Source: Bacteroidales bacterium
GTDB taxonomy: Bacteria > Bacteroidota > Bacteroidia > Bacteroidales > UBA932
DNA: 64,000 bases
Assembly: GCA_017617035.1 (NCBI GenBank)
Contig: JAFZWV010000026.1
Span: forward strand, 1 to 64,000
Direction: 5' to 3'
This document shows positions 15,971 to 23,448 of the stretch, piece by piece. Position 1 is the first letter of the stretch, and the number at the start of each line of letters is the position of its first letter. The position numbers and the translations under genes were made by a program. The notes beneath the pieces are model-generated. The model was not told where the DNA came from. It saw only the letters and a program-made list of their open reading frames with translations, and searched no databases.

Positions 15971-16073
15971 TAATTAACTATATATCAGTCGATTAACCAA
16001 AATCGCCTACCTAAAATTGGGCAGGCGATTTTGGCTATTCTCCTAACATTCAGGTAGTTACACTTTACGCCGA
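15961..16073 (+). repeat. 113-bp inverted-repeat element, left copy
   Basis: Read on the plus strand this aligns without gaps to the minus strand of 16389-16501 with 25 mismatches (about 78 percent identity). The core is a hairpin, CCAAAATCGCCT (15997-16008) with AGGCGATTTTGG (16023-16034). The two copies face each other around the tRNA-Val gene. In one frame both could encode a similar short stretch (GDF-Y-P-IQ-V), but stops break it and no start exists. Confidence 0.75.
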
Positions 16074-16089
16074 CTTGCTCCTAGAAGAT

Positions 16090-16120
16090 TTTGCATTATT
16101 CAGTAATTTATTTACCTTTG
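16090..16120 (+). promoter_or_regulatory. tRNA-Val promoter
   Basis: TTTG at 16090-16093, 19 bases, TACCTTTG at 16113-16120: an exact Bacteroidota promoter, 11 bases before the mature tRNA 5' end. Confidence 0.75.
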
Positions 16121-16131
16121 CACTCCCAATC

Positions 16132-16206
16132 GGGTTCTTAGCTCAGTCGGTTCAGAGCGCTTGCTTCACACGCAAGAGGTCGGCAGTTCGAATCTGCCAG
16201 GACCCA
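16132..16206 (+). tRNA. tRNA-Val (anticodon CAC)
   Basis: A full cloverleaf: acceptor stem GGGTTCT with AGGACCC (one G-T pair), D arm GCTC..GAGC, anticodon stem CTTGC/GCAAG with loop TTCACAC (anticodon CAC, reads GUG), T arm GGCAG/CTGCC with loop TTCGAAT. The discriminator is A at 16206 and CCA is not encoded. It has its own promoter and a strong terminator 2 bases after the end. The 3' nine bases AGGACCCAC recur inverted twice downstream (16240-16248 and 16345-16353). Confidence 0.95.
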
Positions 16207-16208
16207 CG

Positions 16209-16238
16209 AAAAAGGAGGCTGAAAACAGCCTCCTTTTT
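16209..16238 (+). terminator. tRNA-Val terminator, extended by a copy of the tRNA 3' end
   Basis: AAAAAGGAGGCTG (16209-16221), loop AAAA, CAGCCTCCTTTTT (16226-16238). The stem is extended outward because the tRNA 3' end AGGACCCAC (16199-16207) can pair with GTGGGTCCT (16240-16248). In the primary transcript this could compete with the acceptor stem. Confidence 0.85.
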
Positions 16239-16344
16239 TGTGGGTCCTTTGGACTATTATCCCCCTGCGCCCCCAAGGGACTGTGGGGCGTACCCCCCAG
16301 ACCCCCTGCCAAAATAATGACGACCATTTCGGCCGTCTATTTTT

Positions 16345-16353
16345 GTGGGTCCT
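16345..16353. repeat. second inverted copy of the tRNA-Val 3' end
   Basis: TTTTTGTGGGTCCT recurs here 105 bases after the copy at 16240-16248. The spacer (16249-16340) has C- and G-rich runs (CCCCCAAGGG, CCCCCCAGACCCCC) and a GACGGCCGAAATGGTCGTC hairpin on the minus strand. It contains no gene. Together with the mosaic elements this makes the 16207-16502 gap a patchwork of repeats. Confidence 0.6.
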
Positions 16354-16388
16354 AGACCAATCCTTGTTCTTTGGCTTTGGAGATGAGT

Positions 16389-16501
16389 TCGGCGTGATGT
16401 TTAACTGCCTGAATGTCAGGCAAATAATCAAAATCGCCTGCCTGAAACCAGGCGGGCGATTTTTGTTAATCTGCTGATATACAGCTAATTACACTGCACG
16501 C
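16389..16501 (-). repeat. 113-bp inverted-repeat element, right copy; terminator of the PIN operon
   Basis: Inverted partner of 15961-16073. Its hairpin (AAAATCGCC at 16430-16438 with GGCGATTTTT at 16455-16465, inner stem GCCTG/CAGGC) lies 37 bases after the PIN stop and ends in T runs on both strands, so it can terminate the toxin-antitoxin transcript. A 37-codon frame without a start (minus, 16465 to TAG at 16352) crosses it and reads like the tail of a protein (PDIQAVKHHAELISKAKEQG). Confidence 0.7.
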
Positions 16502-16502
16502 T

Positions 16503-16931
16503 CTAAGCTTCGGTCATTCTGGCGATGAATTCCGATGGAGAAAGAAATAACATGTAATCAGATTCACCTCTCGACAGGATCTCTAAATCTGAAGTGACAA
16601 AGACATCGCAGTGCTCCGTCTTAGCCAGTTCGATTTGAGATGCATCTTCAACATCTTTATCGCCAGATAAGAGTGCTTCATGCATCTCAAAGAATCCGAT
16701 AGGCCTAACATTGATGTGATCCATCATCCAATAAACGGCCAGATCGATTTCTTGTTTCAAGATATTGCTTTTGAGAGCCGTATAGTAGCTGTCAATCAAA
16801 CTCTGGGTACTAACAACCGCTTCGACAATATTTGATCTTATAGTCTCCCACATTTTCAATGAATACTGAGAACCAGGACGATCCTTTATCAAGATATCCA
16901 GAATAACATTTGTATCACAAAAGATTTTCAT
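16503..16931 (-). CDS. PIN-domain ribonuclease toxin (VapC-like)
   Basis: A 142-residue PIN domain. The first acidic residue is Asp6 in FCDTNVILD; the second cluster is KDVEDASQIELAK (Asp96 the likely metal ligand), and the third is VTSD (Asp115). This is the complete acidic set for Mg-dependent cleavage of RNA, typically tRNA in VapC toxins. The start ATG overlaps the stop of the upstream antitoxin by 4 bases (ATGA), which couples translation. The target is not predictable. An active-site complete toxin with an intact partner suggests a working module. Confidence 0.85.
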   Translation of the reverse strand: MKIFCDTNVILDILIKDRPGSQYSLKMWETIRSNIVEAVVSTQSLIDSYYTALKSNILKQEIDLAVYWMMDHINVRPIGFFEMHEALLSGDKDVEDASQIELAKTEHCDVFVTSDLEILSRGESDYMLFLSPSEFIARMTEA

Positions 16932-17215
16932 AGCAAACCATTTTTCTCCATTAAATAAGCCAATTTCGGATCGTTATCAAGTTCTTCTTGCGAAGGACGC
17001 CTGAACACACTCTCCTTTGGCACAAGATTAAGAATCTCCTCCGAGACTGTGAAGTCCTTCGGTAGTTTTGGGAAAACTAGCCCAGCGTCTTTCTCAATAA
17101 GGCTCTCGACATAACTATTGAACGACTGCCCATTTTTGTGGGCGGTCATTTTCGCCCTCTCGAAGAGGAAATTGTCCAGTCTTAGGACAGTCTGTACTCT
17201 GTTTTGTGACCGCAT
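16928..17215 (-). CDS. antitoxin with ribbon-helix-helix-like N-terminus
   Basis: A 95-residue protein directly in front of the PIN toxin, overlapping it by 4 bases. Residues 7-45 (RVQTVLRLDNFLFERAKMTAHKNGQSFNSYVESLI) fit a ribbon-helix-helix DNA-binding fold: a short basic strand, then two helices. The acidic C-terminal half (EEELDND...YLMEKNGLL region) would fold on the toxin. It probably represses its own promoter through the inverted repeat at 17248-17275. I do not assign a named antitoxin family. Confidence 0.75.
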   Translation of the reverse strand: MRSQNRVQTVLRLDNFLFERAKMTAHKNGQSFNSYVESLIEKDAGLVFPKLPKDFTVSEEILNLVPKESVFRRPSQEELDNDPKLAYLMEKNGLL

Positions 17216-17232
17216 GTCTGTTCTCGTTTCTG

Positions 17233-17275
17233 CAAATATATGAATAATGATATCAAATACAAACTTTTGATATCA
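17233..17275 (-). promoter_or_regulatory. toxin-antitoxin promoter with operator
   Basis: Minus strand TTTG (17263-17260), 19 bases, TATATTTG (17240-17233). Overlapping the -33 region is the inverted repeat TGATATCAAA (17248-17257) with TTTGATATCA (17266-17275), a likely binding site for the antitoxin. Confidence 0.75.
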
Positions 17276-17282
17276 CAATTAG

Positions 17283-17400
17283 GGATTTCTCGACTCGCTG
17301 CGCTCGCTCGAAATGACAAAGGGAGAGTTAGCTCGAAATGACAAAGGGAGAGTCAGCTCGAAATGACAAAGGGAGAGTTAGCTCGAAATGACAGTGAGAG
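17283..17400. repeat. mosaic repeat cluster 6 with a 25-bp tandem repeat
   Basis: A GATTTCTCGACTCGCTGCGC unit is followed by a 25-base unit starting GCTCGAAATGACAAAGGGAG repeated at 17306, 17331, 17356 and partly at 17381. The tandem part re-uses the GCTCGAAATGACA half of the palindromic repeat. Units are identical except one T/C change, so the expansion is recent. Confidence 0.85.
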
Positions 17401-17428
17401 GGCACTTCGATTTTAGAGCGAGGTAGAA

Positions 17429-17522
17429 GCATACCACACCTCAAAGCCGCATTTTCCCGGACTAGGGTCGCCGTTTGACGCGAAGCGTCTCCAGACGATA
17501 GCGGCTTTGGGGTGTGGTTTGC
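17429..17522 (-). repeat. long hairpin element A (conserved core, private stem)
   Basis: Arms 17429-17450 and 17501-17522 pair over 22 positions with one T-T mismatch (ACCACACCTCAAAGCCGC with GCGGCTTTGGGGTGTGGT plus outer GCA/TGC). The loop, read on the minus strand, has CGCTATCG, the small hairpin GACGC-TTC-GCGTC and GCGACCCTAGTCCGGG followed by AAAA. The same core occurs in element B (57591-57694), whose outer arms have a different sequence. It begins 12 bases after the stop of the AGE epimerase gene, in the sense orientation. Confidence 0.75.
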
Positions 17523-17534
17523 TCTGCTTAATAC

Positions 17535-18710
17535 CTACGCCAGGATCTGGTCGATGAGGACCTGGCAGATGGTGAGCATGCGAGGGATGTGGAAAGGACC
17601 TTTAAACAAATTTCCCTTGGCAGGCTGGGCTACGGTGCCGTCGCGATGGAGGTAGCCGTACCACTCGCCGAACTCGGGATCTACGAGGTGCGCCACAGAC
17701 CACTCGTGGGCTTTCTTATGGATCTCCAGGAACTTCTCGTCCTTAGTCATCTTATAAGCGAACAGCGCAGCGATGATAGTCTCGCACTGAGGCCACCAGA
17801 ACTTCATGTCCTGAGAGTAGTCCTGAGGAGGGAAATTCTTGCAGTCGCGGAAGTTGATGACTCCGCCGAACTCCTCGTCCCAGCCCCACTTGTACTGCCA
17901 GTCGAAGATGGTAAGTCCGAGATCCTTGTAGTGAGGCTCGCCCATTACCTCGGAGGCGTTCATCAGGAACCACGCAGTTTCGATGCCATGGCCAGGGTTA
18001 ATCGTACGGCCCTCGCAGGTGTCGATAAGGCCGCCGTCGGGAGTGACGCTCTCGAGGATGCACTTGAACTCCGGATGCATGAAGTACTTCTCAATATCGG
18101 AGACCGAGCTGCGGATCTGCTCGTCGAGGACGGGGTCGTTGGAGACCTGCTTTATGACAAGGGCGACATTGACCAGGATCATGGTGATGGAGTGTCCCCT
18201 GCCGGCCTCATAGCTCTTCGGCTCGAGGAAGCCCGGAGTCGCGAGCATGTGGCGGATGAACTTGAAGGTCTCGACCGCCTTTGCGGCATAGGTCATGTCG
18301 CCCGATGCCTTGGCATACTCGGCCATGGCGATAGCGGCGAAGCAGTCGGAGAACACATAGCGGCGCTTGCGGACTGGCTTGCCCTCTGCGGTCACGGAGA
18401 AGAACATGTGGCCATCGGTATCGATGCAGTGCTTCTCTATGAAGTCGATGCAGGACTTCGAGGCGGCGAGCCACTCGGGCTTCTTCTCTACATTATTGTA
18501 TGCGTACGCGAAAACGAAGCCGCAACGGCCCTGGAACCACACCGACTTGGTGCTGTCCATCAGCTTGCCCTCACGGTCGACGCAGGTGTAGACTCCGCCA
18601 TTGACGGGATCCATTCCGTGCTCGAGCCAGAAAGGCATGATGTTCTCGGTAAGCTGTTTGCGATACCAGTCTCTACACTGGATCAAGTAATCTTTCTGTG
18701 AAGGTGTCAT
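17535..18710 (-). CDS. AGE-family epimerase (N-acylglucosamine or cellobiose 2-epimerase type)
   Basis: A 391-residue alpha/alpha-barrel epimerase. The start is the ATG at 18710 (MTPSQKDYLIQCRDWYRK), because the longer frame would add a stretch lying within the upstream gene. Motifs include VWFQGRCGFVFAYAY, the GHSITM helix, INPGHGIETAWFL (the active-site His-Glu segment) and MKFWWPQCETIIA. These fit the AGE superfamily, which epimerises N-acetylglucosamine to N-acetylmannosamine, cellobiose or mannose; NGGVYTCVDREGKLMD is also typical. The exact sugar is not resolved. It is the last gene of a leftward run beginning with the DUF4015 gene, 13 bases after the UPF0210 gene, and is followed by hairpin element A. 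Confidence 0.85.
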   Translation of the reverse strand: MTPSQKDYLIQCRDWYRKQLTENIMPFWLEHGMDPVNGGVYTCVDREGKLMDSTKSVWFQGRCGFVFAYAYNNVEKKPEWLAASKSCIDFIEKHCIDTDGHMFFSVTAEGKPVRKRRYVFSDCFAAIAMAEYAKASGDMTYAAKAVETFKFIRHMLATPGFLEPKSYEAGRGHSITMILVNVALVIKQVSNDPVLDEQIRSSVSDIEKYFMHPEFKCILESVTPDGGLIDTCEGRTINPGHGIETAWFLMNASEVMGEPHYKDLGLTIFDWQYKWGWDEEFGGVINFRDCKNFPPQDYSQDMKFWWPQCETIIAALFAYKMTKDEKFLEIHKKAHEWSVAHLVDPEFGEWYGYLHRDGTVAQPAKGNLFKGPFHIPRMLTICQVLIDQILA

Positions 18711-18723
18711 AATTATATAGTGG

Positions 18724-20088
18724 TTAGTTTTTGAAGCTGTGGATAGGAGCGGGTATGCGGCCTTCACGATTAACGAAATCCGCACAGCCGTAGGCGTTTA
18801 CTTTCATAATTGGCGCACGCCCCAGCAGGCCGCCGAATTCGACGCTCTCCCCTACGGTCTTGCCGATGACGGGAATGATGCGGACCGCCGTGGTCTTCTG
18901 ATTGACCATGCCTATAGCCGCCTCGTCGGCGATAATGCCTGAAATAGTCGTATCAGGGGTGTCACCAGGAATAGCAATCATATCGAGACCGACCGAGCAC
19001 ACGCAGGTCATCGCCTCGAGCTTCTCGAGCGTGAGGGCGCCGCACTCGGCTGCGTCTATCATTCCCTGGTCTTCAGACACGGGAATGAACGCGCCGCTAA
19101 GGCCGCCCACATAGCTCGAAGCCATTACTCCGCCCTTCTTCACCTGGTCGTTCAGCAGAGCCAGGCAGGCGGTAGTTCCAGGCGCGCCGGCGACTTCCAC
19201 CCCGATTTCGTGGAGGATGTCGGCCACGCTGTCGCCGACCGCAGGGGTCGGGGCCAGCGAGAGGTCGATGATCCCGAACGGGATGCCCAGCCGGCGCGAC
19301 GCTTCCTGCGCCACCAGCTGCCCAACGCGGGTAACCTTGAACGCAGTTCGCTTAATCGTCTCGCAAAGGACCTCGAAGCTCTTGCCGCGGACCGACTGAA
19401 GGGCGTGCTTGACCACGCCGGGCCCGCTGACGCCTACATTAATGATGGCGTCAGGCTCAGTCACGCCGTGGTAGGCGCCCGCCATGAACGGGTTATCGTC
19501 GGGAGCGTTGCAGAGCACGACAAGCTTCGCACAACCGAAAGAATCATTCTCGCGCGTCGCTTCAGCCGTCTGTTTTATTATCCGGCCCATCAGACGCACC
19601 GCGTCCATATTAATGCCGGTCTTTGTAGATCCGACATTCACGCTCGAACACACCAGATTGGTGCGAGAGAGTGCTTCGGGAATACTCTCTATCAGCAATT
19701 CATCGGCATGGGTCATGCCCTTGGACACGATCGCCGAATAGCCGCCGAGGAAATTGATTCCTGTCTCTGCGGCTACTTCATCGAGAGCCAGAGCTATCTG
19801 AACGAAATCGGCGGGAGTCTTGCAGCACGCAGCGCCCACCAGCGAGATGGGCGTAACGCTGACGCGCTTATTGACTATAGGAATGCCGTACTCGCGTGAA
19901 ATCTCCTCTCCAACGGAAACGAGATTCTTCGCATAGTGCCAGATTTTCTCCTTAATGCGGGCGCAAGTGCGCTCCAGGGATGAATCTGCGCAATCCAGAA
20001 GGCTTATGCCGATGGTGATCGTGCGGACGTCGAGGTTCTCCTCGCCTATCATTTTGTTGGTCTCGAGGACCTCGCCGGCGCTGATCAT
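18724..20088 (-). CDS. UPF0210 (PFL/DUF711) family protein
   Basis: A 454-residue protein of full family length. Hallmarks are [14 protein letters not shown] near the start, [43 protein letters not shown] and [15 protein letters not shown]. The family has a glycyl-radical-enzyme-like fold, but no catalytic glycyl-radical motif is visible and the function is not established. Its start overlaps the stop of the ACT gene by 4 bases. The ACT-UPF0210 pairing is conserved in many bacteria and suggests that the ACT protein regulates or binds this one. Confidence 0.9.
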   Translation of the reverse strand: MISAGEVLETNKMIGEENLDVRTITIGISLLDCADSSLERTCARIKEKIWHYAKNLVSVGEEISREYGIPIVNKRVSVTPISLVGAACCKTPADFVQIALALDEVAAETGINFLGGYSAIVSKGMTHADELLIESIPEALSRTNLVCSSVNVGSTKTGINMDAVRLMGRIIKQTAEATRENDSFGCAKLVVLCNAPDDNPFMAGAYHGVTEPDAIINVGVSGPGVVKHALQSVRGKSFEVLCETIKRTAFKVTRVGQLVAQEASRRLGIPFGIIDLSLAPTPAVGDSVADILHEIGVEVAGAPGTTACLALLNDQVKKGGVMASSYVGGLSGAFIPVSEDQGMIDAAECGALTLEKLEAMTCVCSVGLDMIAIPGDTPDTTISGIIADEAAIGMVNQKTTAVRIIPVIGKTVGESVEFGGLLGRAPIMKVNAYGCADFVNREGRIPAPIHSFKN

Positions 20089-20357
20089 ATGCGATGCATC
20101 TTATCGAAGATCTCCTCTTTCTGGCAGAGGATATGCACTCCCATTTCATCGGCGAGAGCCCCCAAAGAAGCTCGCAGCTCGTCGAAGACTATATCCGAAC
20201 CTGAAGTATCGACTATCATCATCATGTTGAAGATGCCCTGACGAATCGTCTGGGTAATGTCCATGATGCTGACGTTGTGCGCCGCAAGCTCGGTCGTGAT
20301 CTTAGCGATAATGCCGACCTTATTGCGTCCGGTGACGGTGATTATCGATCTGTCCAT
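20085..20357 (-). CDS. ACT-domain protein (UPF0237)
   Basis: A 90-residue single ACT domain: [34 protein letters not shown] then a second strand [12 protein letters not shown] domains bind amino acids or other small ligands. No enzyme domain is attached. It overlaps the UPF0210 gene by 4 bases and follows oadB by 1 base, so it is within the oad transcript. Confidence 0.9.
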   Translation of the reverse strand: MDRSIITVTGRNKVGIIAKITTELAAHNVSIMDITQTIRQGIFNMMMIVDTSGSDIVFDELRASLGALADEMGVHILCQKEEIFDKMHRI

Positions 20358-20358
20358 A

Positions 20359-21606
20359 TTATCCGAGGAAGCTGATCAGCACGCCCGCAGCCACGGCGGA
20401 ACCGATGACGCCCGAGATATTCGAGGCCATGCAGTAGTTCAGGACGTGGTTCTTCGGATCGTACTTGGTGCTTATACCGTTGCAAACGCGGCTGGCCATA
20501 GGAACTGCCGACAGACCGGTTGCACCAACCAGCGGGTTGATCTTCTTTTTGGCGAAGATGTTCCAGATCTTGACCATGAGGATACCGGCCGAGATACTCA
20601 GCGCGAAGGCAAGGAAGCCGCCGACGATGATGCCGAGCGTCTGGAAGTTCAGGAACGCGTCCACGGTCATTGTCGCACCAACGCAGAGGCCCAGGAAGAC
20701 TGTAGCGGCGTTCATAAGGCCATTGCTGACCGTAGTGAAGAGGCGGCTGGTGTCCGAACCGATCTCGCGAAGCAGGTTACCGAACATCAGGCAGCCGATA
20801 AGCGGCACTGCGGTTGGAACGAAGATAGCGACGATAGTAGTAACTGCGATCGGGAAGATGATCTTCACGACGCGCATATTCTTCATCTCGATCTTGTCCG
20901 GGTAGAGCTTATCCTGCTCCTTCATGTTGATCATGAGCTCTTTCTTAGTGCAGAGGAGCTTCACGACGAGCGGGATAATAACAGGCACAAGGGCCATGTA
21001 GCTGTATGCCGCGATGGCGATAGGGCCAAGAAGGTGCGGGGCGAGCTTGATGGTGGTGAAGATGGCGGTAGGGCCGTCTGCGCCGCCGATGATGCCGAGC
21101 GAACCAGCCTCCTGAGGCGTGAAGCCGAAGGCGAGGGAGGCCAGCAGGACGGCGAAGATACCGAACTGGGCAGCCGCGCCGAAGATAGCGAGCCTGAGGT
21201 TGCGCAGCATCGGACCGAAATCGGTCATGGCGCCGACACCCATGAAGATGATGGGCGGCAGCAGGCCGGACTTGATGAGCGCATAGTAGAGGTAGTTCAT
21301 GATGCCGAACTCATGGGCGATGTCGTGGAGAGGCATCTTCCAGATGTCGACCATGGTACCGTCTGCAAGGGCTACGAGGCCGTCTGCATTGGCCTGGATA
21401 ACGCCCATGTCGCCGCCCGGGAAGTTGGCGATCAGCACGCCGAAGCCGATCGGGACCAGCAGCAGCGGCTCATAGTGCTTCACAATACCCAGGTACAGAA
21501 GCACGAACGCGAGAAGATACATTATGAGGAACGACGGATTGGCGATAAGGTCGCTCAGGGCCGTCATCTCATAAAGCTTTCTCAGAATGTCTAATAATCC
21601 TTCCAT
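20359..21606 (-). CDS. oadB: sodium-pumping oxaloacetate decarboxylase, beta subunit
   Basis: A 415-residue very hydrophobic inner-membrane protein. It begins MEGLLDILRKLYEMTALSDL and contains IGFGVLIANFPGGDMG, IIFMGVGAMTDFGPML (the Asp-bearing sodium site region), GGADGPTAIFTT and the C-terminal ISGVIGSAVAAGVLISFL, all typical of OadB, MmdB and GcdB. This subunit performs decarboxylation of biotin-carboxylate and pumps Na+ outward. Gap to oadA 6 bases. Substrate identity depends on the alpha subunit. Confidence 0.95.
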   Translation of the reverse strand: MEGLLDILRKLYEMTALSDLIANPSFLIMYLLAFVLLYLGIVKHYEPLLLVPIGFGVLIANFPGGDMGVIQANADGLVALADGTMVDIWKMPLHDIAHEFGIMNYLYYALIKSGLLPPIIFMGVGAMTDFGPMLRNLRLAIFGAAAQFGIFAVLLASLAFGFTPQEAGSLGIIGGADGPTAIFTTIKLAPHLLGPIAIAAYSYMALVPVIIPLVVKLLCTKKELMINMKEQDKLYPDKIEMKNMRVVKIIFPIAVTTIVAIFVPTAVPLIGCLMFGNLLREIGSDTSRLFTTVSNGLMNAATVFLGLCVGATMTVDAFLNFQTLGIIVGGFLAFALSISAGILMVKIWNIFAKKKINPLVGATGLSAVPMASRVCNGISTKYDPKNHVLNYCMASNISGVIGSAVAAGVLISFLG

Positions 21607-21612
21607 AGGGGC

Positions 21613-23445
21613 TTAGCTTCTGACCATTTTGATGATGGGATCGTCTTCCTCGACGGTGTCGCCGTTGGAAGGCAGTATCGCGGTAATCACGCCGTCGAAA
21701 TCGGCGCAGATTGCGTTGTTGATCTTCATAGCCTCGATGTAGCAGAGGGTGTCGCCCTTCTTCACTGCATCGCCGACCTTGCGGGGCTGCTCGCTGCCGT
21801 CTTTGGTGAGGAGGAACTTGCCCGAGATAGGGGCCACGATATCCTCTCCTGCGCCTGCGGGGGCTGCAGCAGCGGCTGAAGAAGCGGCGGGCACTTCGTC
21901 GCCGTAAGCGATATCGAGCTTGTAGTTGACGCCGTTAACGGCTACTGTGATGGTCTTGGGCAGGTCGCCTGCGGGAGCAGCTTCGGCAGCCTTGCGCTTG
22001 GCGAGGTCGGCCTCGAACTCGGCCTTGGCCTTACCGCTCTTGTAAGCCTCATACTGCACCGGGTGCATGGCGTACTCGAAGAGTTCTTCGTCGTCGGGAC
22101 CGAGCTCCCAGCCGTTCTCCTTCATCTTCGCCCTGAATTCGTCGAGGCAGTCTGGATAGTTGAGCTGAGGGTCAGTGGTCATGAACTCGCGGCCCTGGGC
22201 CTTTGCGAGGTCCTTGATTTCCTGGTCGACCTCTCCGGGGAGCTTGCCGGCCTTGCCGAGGACCATGTCCCAAATCGTATCCGGGAACATCTCCCAGCGG
22301 TTCTTACCCTTCTCCATGAGGGTGACGTTGAAGAGCGCGAGGTTCTTGACGTACTGCGAGAACGGGGTCACGAGCGGCGGGTAGCCGACCTTTGGCCACA
22401 CGTAGGCCACCTCGTCGAACAGCTTGACGAGCAGGTCGTCTGTGCTGAGGGTAGGCTGGCCGTTCTTCTCCTTCCACTTATTGAGCGACGAGAGGTTCTC
22501 CTCGAGGTCGGTCATGAGCGAGCCCATCATACCGCCGGGAAGACCGGGCTTGATAAGCAGCGAGTTGTCGATGCGGTTTAGCTTCGGGCAGTAGTAGCCG
22601 AGGAAGTCGTCGAGCATGGCCTGGATCTGGGTCCTGGCCTCCATGTAGGCGGCCATATCGACCTCCTTGACCTTGAAGCCGGCGTCCTTGAGCATGGCCT
22701 GGACGGCGAGGATATCGGCATGGCCGGTACCCCATGAGAGGGGCGACATGGCGGTATCTATGTAATCGCAGCCAGCTTCGCAGACCTCCAGGATCGAGGC
22801 CATGGAGAAACCGGGGCCGGAGTGCGAGTGATACTGCACGATGATGTCGGGCTTGTAGGCCTTGATGCCCGCAACGATCTTACCGAGCGATACCGGGCGG
22901 CCGATACCGGCCATGTCCTTGAGGGCGATCTCATCCGCGCCTTCGTCGATGAAGAGCTTGGCGAGGTTGACGTAATAGTCAACGGTATGGACGGGCGAAT
23001 AGGTGATGCAGAGCGAGGCCTGGGCGATCATTCCCGCTTCCTTTGCGTAATGGATGGAAGGGATGACGTTGCGAGGGTCGTTAAGGCCGCAGAAGATACG
23101 GGTGATGTCCGTTCCCTGGGCTTTCTTGACCTTATAGAACAACTGGCGCAGGTCCTTGGCGCAAGGGGCCATACGAAGGCCGTTGAGCGCACGGTCGAGC
23201 ATGTGGGTCTGGATACCGGCCTCATGGAAGGGCTTGGTCCACTGACGCACAGCGTTGTTCGGGTTCTCTCCGTAGAGGAGGTTTACCTGCTCGAAGCCGC
23301 CGCCGTTGGTTTCGACGCGGTCGAAGCATCCCATTTTGATGATCGCCGGAGCGATCTTCACCAACTGGTCTACGCGTGGCTGGTACTTACCCGCACTCTG
23401 CCACATATCCCTGAAGACCAGGCTGAATTTTACTTCTCTTTTCAC
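21613..23445 (-). CDS. oadA: oxaloacetate decarboxylase alpha subunit (carboxyltransferase plus biotinyl domain)
   Basis: A 610-residue cytoplasmic protein. Residues 1-300 form the carboxyltransferase TIM barrel (FSLVFRDMWQSAGKYQ, the metal-site QYHSHSGPG and KDMAGIG). A conserved middle domain follows, then an Ala/Pro-rich flexible linker (about 505-545) and a biotin attachment domain with EAMKINN (Lys574). Many OadA proteins have RDxHQ at the first site; here it is RDMWQ, which I recall as usual in Bacteroidales homologues. It transfers the oxaloacetate carboxyl group to biotin. A pyruvate or other decarboxylation role cannot be excluded. It lies between oadG (gap 3) and oadB (gap 6). Confidence 0.93.
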   Translation of the reverse strand: MKREVKFSLVFRDMWQSAGKYQPRVDQLVKIAPAIIKMGCFDRVETNGGGFEQVNLLYGENPNNAVRQWTKPFHEAGIQTHMLDRALNGLRMAPCAKDLRQLFYKVKKAQGTDITRIFCGLNDPRNVIPSIHYAKEAGMIAQASLCITYSPVHTVDYYVNLAKLFIDEGADEIALKDMAGIGRPVSLGKIVAGIKAYKPDIIVQYHSHSGPGFSMASILEVCEAGCDYIDTAMSPLSWGTGHADILAVQAMLKDAGFKVKEVDMAAYMEARTQIQAMLDDFLGYYCPKLNRIDNSLLIKPGLPGGMMGSLMTDLEENLSSLNKWKEKNGQPTLSTDDLLVKLFDEVAYVWPKVGYPPLVTPFSQYVKNLALFNVTLMEKGKNRWEMFPDTIWDMVLGKAGKLPGEVDQEIKDLAKAQGREFMTTDPQLNYPDCLDEFRAKMKENGWELGPDDEELFEYAMHPVQYEAYKSGKAKAEFEADLAKRKAAEAAPAGDLPKTITVAVNGVNYKLDIAYGDEVPAASSAAAAAPAGAGEDIVAPISGKFLLTKDGSEQPRKVGDAVKKGDTLCYIEAMKINNAICADFDGVITAILPSNGDTVEEDDPIIKMVRS

Positions 23446-23448
23446 AGA

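Noticed and set aside
16138..16431. Open frame of 97 codons running antisense over tRNA-Val
   Set aside because: It crosses the tRNA gene and terminator on the other strand; translation has no family features.
16352..16465. Small gene in the right 113-bp element (37 codons)
   Set aside because: No start codon and it is crossed by the terminator hairpin; the match in the left copy is broken by stops.
17306..17400. 25-bp tandem repeat as a CRISPR array
   Set aside because: No spacers between units and no cas genes in the window.
20257..21594. Long open frame (445 codons) on the plus strand opposite oadB
   Set aside because: Caused by the codon bias of the GC-rich oadB gene; the product is a run of Asp, His, Arg and Glu with no fold, and oadB has clear family motifs.
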